A stretch of 64,000 nt of DNA from contig CALVKC010000003.1 in the NCBI GenBank assembly GCA_944332505.1, forward strand, positions 140,791 through 204,790, in the 5' to 3' direction. The translations under genes were made by a program, and so were the position numbers. The notes below the pieces were generated by a model that was not told where the DNA came from, searched no databases, and saw only the letters and a list, made by a program, of their open reading frames with translations. Every line of letters begins with the position of its first letter. The first letter of the stretch is position 1. Of the stretch, positions 28,269 to 37,091 are shown one piece after another. Origin of the DNA: an uncultured Bacilli bacterium (GTDB lineage: Bacteria; Bacillota_I; Bacilli_A; RF39; UBA660).

Positions 28269-28394
28269 AAGTTTTATATTATTATTTATTTAATATAAAA
28301 TATATATAAATAATTTATATTATCAATATATATTTTTTATTGAATAATATAATATATTATATATAATTTATATATATTATAATATAATTAAATT
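28269..28394. promoter_or_regulatory. Divergent AT-only promoter region
   Basis: About 126 bp, almost purely A/T, between two divergent glycosyltransferase genes. It must hold starts for both directions. No TTTG/TAnnTTTG promoter is visible; TATAAATA occurs at 28305-28312 on the plus strand but lies 83 nt from the ATG. Nothing more specific can be said. Confidence 0.4.
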
Positions 28395-29621
28395 ATGAAA
28401 AAAATAAAAATATTAGTTATTCCGTCTGATAAAGGTGGTTGTGGTTTTTTCAGGTCAGTTCAACCACATGAATACATTGCTAAACATTATAGTGATTTAT
28501 TCAGTATTGATATCATGTATCAGTTACCACCAAATGTATTTTTGGATAAATTTTTTGCTCAATATGATATTGTTCATATTCATAAGCAGTTAGATAAAGA
28601 TTGCAATTTAGCTCGTATGATTAAATTTTGTGGTTGTAAATTAATTGTAGATATAGATGACCATTATGATTTGGGAAATGACCATCCGATGTCTTCAATG
28701 GCTAAAATGCAAAATTGGAAAGAACCAATAATAAATCATTTAAAATTAGCTGATATGGTAACAACAACAACAGATATTTTCAAAGAAGTGTTACTTAAGC
28801 ATAATAAAAATGTGGTTGTGTTACCAAATGCCATTAATCCTAATGAAGAACAATTTATACCTAAACCAACATATTCTGATAGACTTAGATTTGGTATAAT
28901 ATGCGGTTCTTCACATCTCGAAGATATCAAATTATTAAATGGTATGGTTAGTCAATTATCTAAAGATGTTATTGATAAAATACAAATTGTATTATGTGGA
29001 TTCGATACTAATGGAACTAAAGCAATTAGGGATGAAAAAACAGGACAAATACAATATAGACCAATCGAGCCTAAAGAAACTTGTTGGTATGATTATGAGA
29101 AAATAGTAACTAATAATTATTCAATAGTTAGCCCAAATCATAAAGAATTTTTAAGTCATTTTTATAAAGGCATTGAGTATCCAATTATTACTGAACCTTA
29201 TAGAAGATGCTGGACTAAAACAATTGACAAATATGCAACACATTACAATAATATCGATGTGTTATTAGTCCCATTAAAAGAAAATAATTTTAATAAGGTT
29301 AAGTCCCAATTAAAAGTAATTGAAGCTGGTTTTTTTCATAAAGCTATTATTGCTCAAAATTTTGGTCCTTATACAATTGATTTGATACCAATGATTGAAA
29401 AAGGTGGTTCAATTAATGAAAATGGTAATGCGTTATTAGTAGATTCTAATAAAAATCATAAACAATGGGCTAAATACATAACTAAATTGGTTAATGATAA
29501 AGAAATGTTAAGTAAATTACAAGAAAACTTATACAACACTGTTAAAGACAAATACTCATTAGATACTGTATGTAAATTTAGAATTGAAAGTTATTTAAAT
29601 TTATTAAATCAAAAGCGTTAA
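28395..29621 (+). CDS. Glycosyltransferase, GT-B/family 4-like
   Basis: A 408-residue protein. N-half: ILVIPSDKGGCGFFRS (Gly-rich start) and YDIVHIHKQLD. Linker strand LRFGIICGSS, then C-half with IDVLLVPLKENNFNKVKSQLK and a VIEAGFFHKAIIAQN motif with the nucleotide-binding Glu (~residue 315). It stands alone on the plus strand, divergent from the glycosyltransferase operon. It is probably part of the same glycosylation function; donor and acceptor unknown. Confidence 0.8.
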   Translation: MKKIKILVIPSDKGGCGFFRSVQPHEYIAKHYSDLFSIDIMYQLPPNVFLDKFFAQYDIVHIHKQLDKDCNLARMIKFCGCKLIVDIDDHYDLGNDHPMSSMAKMQNWKEPIINHLKLADMVTTTTDIFKEVLLKHNKNVVVLPNAINPNEEQFIPKPTYSDRLRFGIICGSSHLEDIKLLNGMVSQLSKDVIDKIQIVLCGFDTNGTKAIRDEKTGQIQYRPIEPKETCWYDYEKIVTNNYSIVSPNHKEFLSHFYKGIEYPIITEPYRRCWTKTIDKYATHYNNIDVLLVPLKENNFNKVKSQLKVIEAGFFHKAIIAQNFGPYTIDLIPMIEKGGSINENGNALLVDSNKNHKQWAKYITKLVNDKEMLSKLQENLYNTVKDKYSLDTVCKFRIESYLNLLNQKR

Positions 29622-29639
29622 TTTATTTAACGCTTTTTT
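29611..29639 (+). terminator. Intrinsic terminator
   Basis: Stem AAAAGCGTTAA/TTAACGCTTTT followed by a T-run, overlapping the stop codon of the plus-strand glycosyltransferase gene. Confidence 0.85.
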
Positions 29640-29641
29640 TG

Positions 29642-29669
29642 TTTTTTAACTTAAAAATATATATATTTG
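29642..29669 (+). promoter_or_regulatory. Bacteroidota-type promoter (weak -33)
   Basis: TATATTTG at 29662-29669, followed by C, fits the TAnnTTTG -7 box of Bacteroidota housekeeping sigma. The -33 region is T-rich but not an exact TTTG. It is 26 nt before the ATG of the nucleotide-metabolism operon. Confidence 0.65.
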
Positions 29670-29694
29670 CATTGAAACTTTAATAAATATAATT

Positions 29695-30264
29695 ATGATT
29701 AGTGAAGAAGTAAAAAACAAAAATTTTAGATTATTTTTATCTAAATTAAATAATGTTGGAGTGACTTCAACCACAGTTGAAGAAGTTTTAGGAGAATCAT
29801 TGTTAAATTGTCCATTCTCAATTTCCAACGAGAATCAATGTGCATATGACGGTTCTTTACTGCATATTGTTTTAAGAACATTAACACCAATTGCTTTGAA
29901 GTTAAATGAACTTTTACCAGAAGAACATAGAGTTAACCAACAAAGTATTGTAAAAGTTTGCTTGTTAAGTCATATTTCGAAATGTAAAATGTTTGAACAA
30001 AATGATAATCAATGGGAGATTGAAAAGAAAGGTATATTATATAAATATGCTAAATCTAATGTGGCACTTAAAATGGGGGCTAGGTCTATATTACTGTGTC
30101 AAGAAATGGGAATTACTTTTACTCCAGAAGAATTTGAAGCTATGCTTATATTAGATAAAGATGATAGTGATTTACAATCGAAATATTATTCTAACGCACT
30201 GTCAATTATAATTAAACAAGCTAATGAATTAACACACTTAAATAATAGATTAAATATAAAATAA
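29695..30264 (+). CDS. HD-domain-like protein
   Basis: A 189-residue, all-helical protein. Helix order and the pattern DGSLLHIVLRTL ... VCLLSHISKCKM resemble an HD phosphohydrolase, but the diagnostic H-D pair reads S-H (LLSHISK versus LLHDIGK), so metal binding may be altered. It starts the operon that continues with dUTPase and an IMPDH-like enzyme, suggesting a nucleotide-pool function. Could instead be a non-catalytic regulatory HD fold. Confidence 0.5.
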   Translation: MISEEVKNKNFRLFLSKLNNVGVTSTTVEEVLGESLLNCPFSISNENQCAYDGSLLHIVLRTLTPIALKLNELLPEEHRVNQQSIVKVCLLSHISKCKMFEQNDNQWEIEKKGILYKYAKSNVALKMGARSILLCQEMGITFTPEEFEAMLILDKDDSDLQSKYYSNALSIIIKQANELTHLNNRLNIK

Positions 30265-30267
30265 TTT

Positions 30268-30924
30268 ATGGGAGTAAATGAAAATATTGATAATGAAAAT
30301 TTAATCGCTCGAATAAAAGAGGCTATTGGACTTAAAAAGCTTAATGTTAGATTTAAAAAATTAAATGAAAATGCAGTAGTTCCAGTTTATGCTCATGATG
30401 GTGATGTGGGTATGGATTTTGTTGCGATAGATGTAGAATATAACGATGAATTAGATATGTATGTTTATCATACAGGTCTAGCATTTGAAAGTGATTTCCA
30501 TTATGGACAATTCCTATTTCCTAGGAGTTCAAATCGTAAAACAGATGCATATTTATGTAATTCAGTTGGTATTGCTGATAGTGCAATATATCGTGGTGAA
30601 ATTTTATTTTGTTATAAAAATAGAGACTCCATTCATTCTATTGCAGAAGCAAAAGCTAATGCTGCTATGATGGAATACTATACCACATGTAATGTTGAAG
30701 AAAAGGATTCCCAATGGTGGGTTAGGAACGGTATTGACATTTATAACAAAACTAAATTAAAGGTTTATGAAGATGCTAAAAAATTAAAATATGCACCATA
30801 TAAAGTTGGTGAAAAAATTGGTCAGATGGTTATGCTTTGTTATCCAAATGTTAACTTAATAGAATGCGATGAATTATCTTCAACAACTAGGGGTGAAAAT
30901 GGTTTTGGGTCTACTGGTAAATAA
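30268..30924 (+). CDS. dut: dUTP diphosphatase, trimeric type
   Basis: A 218-residue enzyme hydrolysing dUTP to dUMP and pyrophosphate. All five motifs are visible: I DGDVGMDF, II PRSSNRKT, III NSVGIADSAIYRGE (catalytic Asp), IV GEKIGQMVML and V RGENGFGSTG. A ~60-residue insertion between motifs III and IV makes it longer than usual (about 150 residues). It lies 3 bp from the upstream HD-like gene and feeds dUMP to the thymidylate synthase encoded at 51-52 kb. Confidence 0.93.
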   Translation: MGVNENIDNENLIARIKEAIGLKKLNVRFKKLNENAVVPVYAHDGDVGMDFVAIDVEYNDELDMYVYHTGLAFESDFHYGQFLFPRSSNRKTDAYLCNSVGIADSAIYRGEILFCYKNRDSIHSIAEAKANAAMMEYYTTCNVEEKDSQWWVRNGIDIYNKTKLKVYEDAKKLKYAPYKVGEKIGQMVMLCYPNVNLIECDELSSTTRGENGFGSTGK

Positions 30925-30936
30925 AAATATATAAAT

Positions 30937-32070
30937 ATGCTAGAAAATAATATTAAATATTCGTATAATGATATTACGTTAGTTCCGTCTATATTATCTG
31001 AAATATCTCATAGACATGAATGTGTTACTCATTTAAGTAATGGTAAATTACCTATATTTACTGCACCAATGAGTACTGTGGTCGATGATAAAAATTTTGA
31101 ACTTTTTGAAAATAATGGTATTAATGCAATTTTACCAAGAAATATTAATATTAAAACTAGAATAGATTTTGTAAAAAAAAGTAAATGGGTAGCATTTTCA
31201 TTAAATGAATTTAATGACATATTTAATAATGCCGACAATTTGAATATGTGGAATGATAGCAAAAAGTTATTTGTTCTAGTTGATATTGCTAATGGACATA
31301 TGGTAAAGTTATATGATTCAGTTAGGCAAGTTAAATCTTTATTAAAAGATAAGATATCTATAATGGTTGGTAATATTGCCAATCCAGAAACATATTTAGC
31401 TGTTTATGAAAGTGGCGCAGATTATGTTAGATTAGGTATCGGTGGTGGAAGTGGTTGTATCACTTCATCAAATACTGGAATACATTATCCTATGGCTAGT
31501 TTAGTTAATGAAACATTTATAATTAAACAGAGAATAGCAAAGGATAACAACATAGACATTAATCAATTGCCTAAAATTATTGCTGATGGTGGTATTAGAA
31601 ATTATAACGATGTAATTAAGGCGTTGGCATTGGGTGCTGATTATGTTATGATTGGTAGCATTTTAGCATCGTTATTAGAAAGTTCTGCACAAATTTGTTA
31701 TAAATTAGATAATGAATATATTGAGCTACGTGATATTATCTCAATTTCTAAAAAAGATAATATATACTGTGTTGAAACTAAAGACAGTTTTACTAAAGAT
31801 AATATTTTATTTACGGAAAAATTGTATAAAAAGTTTTACGGTATGGCATCTAAAGACGGACAAATAGCAATTAATGGTGAAAAGAAAAAAACTTCAGAAG
31901 GTATTACAAAATATCTAGAATTAGATATGAGTCTAATTAAGTGGGTAGAAAATCTAGATTCATATATAAAATCAGCTATGAGTTATCTTAATATAAAGGA
32001 TATTAAAGATATTAATAAATCTAAAATTATTATTATTTCTAATAATACTTATAATTCAATAAATAAATAA
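30937..32070 (+). CDS. IMP dehydrogenase/GMP reductase-like enzyme
   Basis: A 377-residue TIM-barrel protein. It has NDITLVPS near the start, TAPMSTVVD, then the catalytic loop GIGGGSGCITSSNTG (nucleophile Cys174), IIADGGIRNYNDVIKALALGA and GADYVMIGS (phosphate-binding loops). No CBS domains, so size is closer to GMP reductase. An unusual ~40-residue insertion (~255-295) precedes the flap (FYGMASKDGQ). Substrate direction, GMP to IMP or IMP to XMP, cannot be decided. Third gene of the dUTPase operon. Confidence 0.82.
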   Translation: MLENNIKYSYNDITLVPSILSEISHRHECVTHLSNGKLPIFTAPMSTVVDDKNFELFENNGINAILPRNINIKTRIDFVKKSKWVAFSLNEFNDIFNNADNLNMWNDSKKLFVLVDIANGHMVKLYDSVRQVKSLLKDKISIMVGNIANPETYLAVYESGADYVRLGIGGGSGCITSSNTGIHYPMASLVNETFIIKQRIAKDNNIDINQLPKIIADGGIRNYNDVIKALALGADYVMIGSILASLLESSAQICYKLDNEYIELRDIISISKKDNIYCVETKDSFTKDNILFTEKLYKKFYGMASKDGQIAINGEKKKTSEGITKYLELDMSLIKWVENLDSYIKSAMSYLNIKDIKDINKSKIIIISNNTYNSINK

Positions 32071-32100
32071 ATAAAAAGGATGCTTAAGCATCCTTTTTAT
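32071..32100. terminator. Bidirectional intrinsic terminator
   Basis: Stem AAAAAGGATGC/GCATCCTTTTT with A/T runs on both sides, between the convergent IMPDH-like gene and the fibre gene. Confidence 0.88.
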
Positions 32101-34936
32101 TTATTTCTGATATAGTATCTTCAAGAGATTTTATTCTATTTTTTAATTCATTTATTTGAGCTATTAAATCGATAGGATTAACATTATTATCTATTTGAAC
32201 ATTGTCATCACTAACACTAACCCAGTCTACTTTATTAGCTAATTCATCCTTTTGGGCATATCTATTATCAGATTCTGTTTTAGTGTAAAAATTCAGTTCA
32301 ATAGGTGAACCATGCTCATCTAATATCATTGCAAATAAATCATCAAAATGATTACATCTACTTTCTAAATCAATAATTCTATTTGTGTTAGATACAATAG
32401 TTTCACTTAATGGTTTGATGGCTGTATCAGTATATTCTTTAGATTTATTTACAGAATCTATTATTGCACCATTGATTGAATTTTCTATTGCTGTGTCACA
32501 ATAATTATTGCATTCATTTTTTAAACTATTATGCATAGTTACAGCAGATTCAATAGTAACATAATCATCAAATTTTGAGTTTATAACTGATATTTCATTT
32601 TCTATATTAATAACTTTAGAGTCATTTTTTGAAGCCAATTTTTGTATACCATATAATGTTAAAGTGTTATCATCATCATCAACTGACCCGATAACATTAT
32701 TTATATTAGTATTAAGTAATGACTCAGCCTCTATTGCTCTAGAGGTTTCATCAGTTATTTTTGTATTTAAATTATTGGTTTCGTTATTTAATTCTTCCTT
32801 AGTTACATATATTTCTTTTATTTCATTTGATGTTGAATATTGAGAGAACTTTTCATCAATACCAATTACTTTTAGACCATTTTCCGTCAAAGCTAAATAT
32901 TGATTATTTACATCAGTATTGTCAAGTTTTATTGAAAATATGTTATCGGTCAATTCAATACCATTTTTTCCTAAATATATATTATACAATTCTGATAAAT
33001 CTATATTAGTTGTTCTTTCACCATCAGCCGTTTCTAAAACAAATCTCATTGATTTATCGGCAGATAAATACTCAACCGATTTTAGATATTTATCTTTCGG
33101 TATAATTATCTCACCAGCCTCATTATTATTAACCATTAATACATACTGTAACTCAGATTTCTTTACCAATTTAATAGTTGAATTACTGTTTATAATATCA
33201 TCTATTAATGCTAACTCTTTATCATCATTATATGTTGGTCGTTCGGCATTACCATTTAGATTAATAGGTAATTGAGCTGAACCTAAATCAACCTTATCCC
33301 ATTTAGATACCATTGCGATATTAACTGTACCACCACTAGTTGTTGAACCTAACAATGTGTCATGATTGTTTAACACAATTGATTTACGGTTTGGGTTTTC
33401 TGGCGTTGATACATTTGTCCAATCTACTTTATTACTAAGTGCATCTTGGGTATCTGAATCAATTTTATCAATTTTATCTTCTATATTTAATATGTCAGAC
33501 AAATATGCTATTTTATTAGCTTCTTCACCACTTTGTCCAGCTTCTTGAACTGTTGGTCTTACACCCGATGGCGTGTTTAAATTAATTGGTAATGTCGTTG
33601 TTCCCAAATCAACAATTCCCCATTTATTTACCATTAACACACTTCGTGTGTTACCTTCTGGGTCAGCACCTAATATAGTATCATGATTGTTTAAAACGAT
33701 TGCTTTACGGTTTGGGTTTTCTTCTGTTGATATGTCTGTCCAATCTACTTTACTTTTTAAAGTAGATTTAATCATATCATCTTCATTTATTCTAGTAGTA
33801 ACTTCATTATTTAATCTTTCATTTAAATTAGAATCTTCTAATTCTCTATTAGAAATTTCATTATTTAAATTATTATTTAATTCTTCATAATTATTTTTCA
33901 ATAAGTTAATATCATTAGATAATAAATCATCAGATTTAATTAAATCATTAATACTATTCTTAATTTCAACATCAGACTCTTTTAATGCATCTAATTCTTT
34001 ATTAACGTCAACACTTATGTTGCTTAAATCAATCATTAATGCTAACTCTTTATCATCATTATACGTTGGTCGTTCAGCATTACCATTTAGATTAATAGGT
34101 AATTGAGCTGAACCTAAATCAACCTTATCCCATTTAGATACCATTGCAATATTAACTGTTCCACCACTAGTTGTTGAACCTAACAATGTGTCATGATTGT
34201 TTAACACAATTGCTTTACGTCCAAGATTTTCTGGCGTTGATATGTCCGTCCAATCTACTTTATTGTCAACCTTCTTTTCTAAATTTTCAACAGATTCGGA
34301 TGTTGCAAGTGTTGATATATCTTCTTTAGTTGCATAATTTTGTGAATTAACCCAACTAGTTGTTGCCATATCAGATATATCTTCTTTAGTTGCATAATTT
34401 TGTGAATTAACCCAACTGATTGTTGCCATATCAGATATGTCTTCTTTAGTTGCATAGTTTTTTAAGTATTCATCAGTAACGTATGTATCGTCTAATGAAT
34501 CTACTTTAAATTGTAATCCATCATCATCCACCGATAAATATTTATAACTTTCTTCATTAATTTTTATACCTATTTTATTATCGATAACTTCAATCCCATT
34601 ATGCCCTTCATAAATCATTATTAAATCAGAAACATCTATGGTTAATTCAGATATTGTTCCATCTGACATCTCAACTACAATTACAATTTGTTTATTTTCT
34701 TTATCATAATATGCATTTGAAATTACTTCAGATTTTGGTAAATTAACTTCAGCAACTACCATATCATCTTTACCAATTAAAGATAATATATTTTTTTCTA
34801 AAGTCATTGATAAAGATGCTAAAAGTACATTACCATCCATGACTTTTATTATTTTATCTTTTGCTGATACTGATACTTCAAAAGATTTTGATTCCATGTA
34901 TATATCATCAGCAAACCCATATGTATTTAAACTCAT
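32084..34936 (-). CDS. Large tail-fibre protein with duplicated modules
   Basis: A 950-residue protein. The N-terminal ~160 residues are beta-rich (GHNGIEVIDNKIGIKIN). Then come 20-residue NYATKEDISDMATxSWVNSQ repeats and two nearly identical ~75-residue modules plus one shorter copy (VDWTDIST...RKAIVLNNHDTLLG, then LGSAQLPINLNGNAERP), separated by coiled coil. A second copy of the N-terminal type (GKNGIELTDNIFSIKLD) sits at ~640. The C-terminus is a coiled coil with Y-A-Q-K-D-E-L. Architecture is that of a trimeric fibre. A TATAAATA box lies 22 nt upstream. Which receptor it binds is unknown. Confidence 0.8.
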   Translation of the reverse strand: MSLNTYGFADDIYMESKSFEVSVSAKDKIIKVMDGNVLLASLSMTLEKNILSLIGKDDMVVAEVNLPKSEVISNAYYDKENKQIVIVVEMSDGTISELTIDVSDLIMIYEGHNGIEVIDNKIGIKINEESYKYLSVDDDGLQFKVDSLDDTYVTDEYLKNYATKEDISDMATISWVNSQNYATKEDISDMATTSWVNSQNYATKEDISTLATSESVENLEKKVDNKVDWTDISTPENLGRKAIVLNNHDTLLGSTTSGGTVNIAMVSKWDKVDLGSAQLPINLNGNAERPTYNDDKELALMIDLSNISVDVNKELDALKESDVEIKNSINDLIKSDDLLSNDINLLKNNYEELNNNLNNEISNRELEDSNLNERLNNEVTTRINEDDMIKSTLKSKVDWTDISTEENPNRKAIVLNNHDTILGADPEGNTRSVLMVNKWGIVDLGTTTLPINLNTPSGVRPTVQEAGQSGEEANKIAYLSDILNIEDKIDKIDSDTQDALSNKVDWTNVSTPENPNRKSIVLNNHDTLLGSTTSGGTVNIAMVSKWDKVDLGSAQLPINLNGNAERPTYNDDKELALIDDIINSNSTIKLVKKSELQYVLMVNNNEAGEIIIPKDKYLKSVEYLSADKSMRFVLETADGERTTNIDLSELYNIYLGKNGIELTDNIFSIKLDNTDVNNQYLALTENGLKVIGIDEKFSQYSTSNEIKEIYVTKEELNNETNNLNTKITDETSRAIEAESLLNTNINNVIGSVDDDDNTLTLYGIQKLASKNDSKVINIENEISVINSKFDDYVTIESAVTMHNSLKNECNNYCDTAIENSINGAIIDSVNKSKEYTDTAIKPLSETIVSNTNRIIDLESRCNHFDDLFAMILDEHGSPIELNFYTKTESDNRYAQKDELANKVDWVSVSDDNVQIDNNVNPIDLIAQINELKNRIKSLEDTISEINKKDA
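33204..33430 (-). repeat. ~226-bp direct repeat, copy 1
   Basis: Nearly identical to 34036-34261. It encodes the D-K-E-L-A-L to V-D-W-T fibre module. A shorter diverged copy lies at 33661-33752. Confidence 0.85.
34036..34261 (-). repeat. ~226-bp direct repeat, copy 2
   Basis: Nearly identical to 33204-33430 within the same fibre gene, consistent with recent duplication or gene-conversion-like exchange. Confidence 0.85.
34311..34460 (-). repeat. 60-bp tandem repeats in fibre gene
   Basis: Two full and one partial 60-bp units encode the 20-residue A-T-K-E-D-I-S-D-M-A-T type segments of the fibre shaft. Confidence 0.85.
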
Positions 34937-34958
34937 ATCTATACTGTATTTAAATTAT

Positions 34959-34966
34959 TATTTATA
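34959..34966 (-). promoter_or_regulatory. Candidate late promoter (TATAAATA)
   Basis: TATAAATA on the minus strand, 22 nt upstream of the fibre gene ATG and after the capsid-operon terminators, where an independent promoter is needed. Confidence 0.5.
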
Positions 34967-34995
34967 TATAAATATTATATACCATATATAAATAA

Positions 34996-35026
34996 AAAAA
35001 ATGATAACTAATTAGTTATCATTTTT
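34996..35026. terminator. Intrinsic terminator, second hairpin after capsid gene
   Basis: Stem AAAAATGATAACTA/TAGTTATCATTTTT with T/A runs on both strands. It is a backup to the hairpin at 35053-35083. Confidence 0.8.
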
Positions 35027-35052
35027 CTTATAATCTATATTAATCACAAAAA

Positions 35053-35083
35053 AATAAAGGGGATTAAATAATCCCCCTTATTT
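35053..35083 (-). terminator. Intrinsic terminator of the capsid operon
   Basis: Stem built from GGGGATT/AATCCCC with A/T extensions and a T-run on the minus strand, ~20 bp downstream of the major capsid gene. Confidence 0.85.
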
Positions 35084-35101
35084 AATTTATTATTAATAAT
35101 A

Positions 35102-37060
35102 TTATCTCAACTCATTAATATCCCAATGTACTAAACCATCTACACGAACATGTCCATAGTAACGGTTATTAACCATTTTCTTCGCATATCTAGTCATTAT
35201 ACCTTTAACTGGTGCAAAGTTAAATGGATTGTACATTGTTGGTGTTAATTGCATTGGAACATATGGAGCATAAATGTAACCAGTGTCTAACAATGATTTA
35301 CCTTTATGACCAATAATCATTGACCAATGTGGTGCATATGGGTCACGATATACTTGATAACGAGCGCTCAATGTACCTATTTTTTCAATACCCATGTTAT
35401 ATTGGTCTTGTTCTGCTGAAGCATCTGAAACGTGGAAGTATTCCAAATTGTCAAACAATGCTGAAATTTCAGAAGAAACTACAATAAAGTTAGCTCCACC
35501 ACGTAATGTTGATTTGTGGATTTGTGCTGAAATCTGATTAATTTTAGTCATTAATTCTTGATTCCAATCTTTTTGAGTGTAGTTAGTTGAGAATGCTGCC
35601 ATTCTTCTCCAACCGTTTACATCCCAACGAGCTTGCCAAGGTGCTGATTTACGTAAGTCACGCAAAATTTCACGGTCAATTTCAGCCGCAATTTGTTCAG
35701 ATAAGATTGCTGTTAATTCTGCTTCGGCATCAATGTTATGGAATGCGCTAACGTCTTGTGCCAATTCTGGTGACCAAGTTGCTCTCAATTTTCTTTCTTC
35801 AACTGAAACAGTAACAGAATCTAATTTGAATGATACTTCACCAATTTCAGTTTCCAATTCTAATGAATCATATTGTGCCCAAGCAATCTTGAACATATCA
35901 GCAATATTTTTACCTTTTAATGATTCAGGTGCAACACCTACATAACCATCAATAGTTTTTCCTTGTTCACGAGTTGGTTTAGCTAAATCAAGTTCGATAT
36001 ACATCTTACCTTGAGCATCACAAGGATTGCCATATTCAACAATACCTTTGCCATATTTCTGAGTTACTACACGGAATGGAATTCCTTCACCCATTTTGAA
36101 AGTTGATGCACCAGCAGCTTTACCATCGTCATCAACATAGTCAGCGATGTCTTGTGTAGTTAAAACTTTTAATGAAGCTAAGAATGCTTCAGTATCCATT
36201 TCATTTCCATCAGGACCAGTTAATTTGCTAGCATTGTAACTAGAGAAACCAGTTACTTCCAACATAATATTACGAACAGTACCATCTGCACCATTTGTTT
36301 TGTATGTTGACAAATCACCAGTAAATGGTTGAACACCCATTGGTGTCATTTGAACCACTTTAGCACCACCTACACGGATATTTATTTTACCTTTTGAATT
36401 GTCAAATAAGAAATCATTATAGAACAAATCATATAATGTTTTTTCAAAATATTTAACTAATTCTGGACCGACTTTACGTAATTTTGTTGCATCGATACCA
36501 GCTTCAATAGCTTCATCAAATGTGCCATATTTAGTACCAGTTTCAACATCTTCCCATTCACCAGTTATACCGTTAACAACATCATCAGGTAAATAATATC
36601 TTGGTTCTACTGCACCATCTTTATTTTTGTTAACTCTGTTATAACCCATTAAACCTTTGTGTGAACCAGTAGCACCATCTTTAGGCATACCATTTTCATC
36701 AAAAGCATCAGCTTCCCATTCTCTTTGAGAAGTAACAGGTAAAATGAAGAACAATTTACCAACTGGTAAATTCATAGCTTGCACTGATACGATATCATTA
36801 GCTAACAATTTACTAAACACACGTCTAATAATTGGGAAAACTACAGTTTCAAAAGAACCGCTATTATCTGAAGCGGTAGCTTCATAAATTAAATGTTTAG
36901 CTTCATTTTCATAAAGTGTGGCAATATTTTCTTTAATATTACCTTCCAAACCTTCAACAAATCCTAATTTTTCCCATCTGTTTTGGATATCTTCACGTAT
37001 TTTCTTCTGGGCGTTAAGTTCAATATTACCAACTTGACCGCTAGTTAAAAATTCTCTCAT
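35102..37060 (-). CDS. Major capsid protein, gp23-like
   Basis: A 652-residue protein, longer than T4 gp23 (about 520). Residues 1-60 form a helical prosequence ending HLIYE before ATASDNSGSFE; this fits the T4 gp21 rule (cut after L/I-x-E), with the mature chain starting at Ala61. The following FPIIRRVFSKLLANDIVSVQAM is characteristic of gp23 (compare R..P.LIA.DI.GVQPM). The C-terminal region (YRDPYAPHWSMIIGHKG, YAPYVPMQLTPT) is also typical. Its codon use is noticeably richer in GC than neighbours, as expected of a highly expressed gene. Located downstream of scaffold and protease as in T4. Confidence 0.93.
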   Translation of the reverse strand: MREFLTSGQVGNIELNAQKKIREDIQNRWEKLGFVEGLEGNIKENIATLYENEAKHLIYEATASDNSGSFETVVFPIIRRVFSKLLANDIVSVQAMNLPVGKLFFILPVTSQREWEADAFDENGMPKDGATGSHKGLMGYNRVNKNKDGAVEPRYYLPDDVVNGITGEWEDVETGTKYGTFDEAIEAGIDATKLRKVGPELVKYFEKTLYDLFYNDFLFDNSKGKINIRVGGAKVVQMTPMGVQPFTGDLSTYKTNGADGTVRNIMLEVTGFSSYNASKLTGPDGNEMDTEAFLASLKVLTTQDIADYVDDDGKAAGASTFKMGEGIPFRVVTQKYGKGIVEYGNPCDAQGKMYIELDLAKPTREQGKTIDGYVGVAPESLKGKNIADMFKIAWAQYDSLELETEIGEVSFKLDSVTVSVEERKLRATWSPELAQDVSAFHNIDAEAELTAILSEQIAAEIDREILRDLRKSAPWQARWDVNGWRRMAAFSTNYTQKDWNQELMTKINQISAQIHKSTLRGGANFIVVSSEISALFDNLEYFHVSDASAEQDQYNMGIEKIGTLSARYQVYRDPYAPHWSMIIGHKGKSLLDTGYIYAPYVPMQLTPTMYNPFNFAPVKGIMTRYAKKMVNNRYYGHVRVDGLVHWDINELR

Positions 37061-37091
37061 TATTGTATAATTTTTTTATTTCTTTATTAGT

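Noticed and set aside
30937..32070. Intein in the IMPDH/GMPR-like protein
   Set aside because: The ~40-residue insertion is far too short and has no block A or terminal His-Asn.
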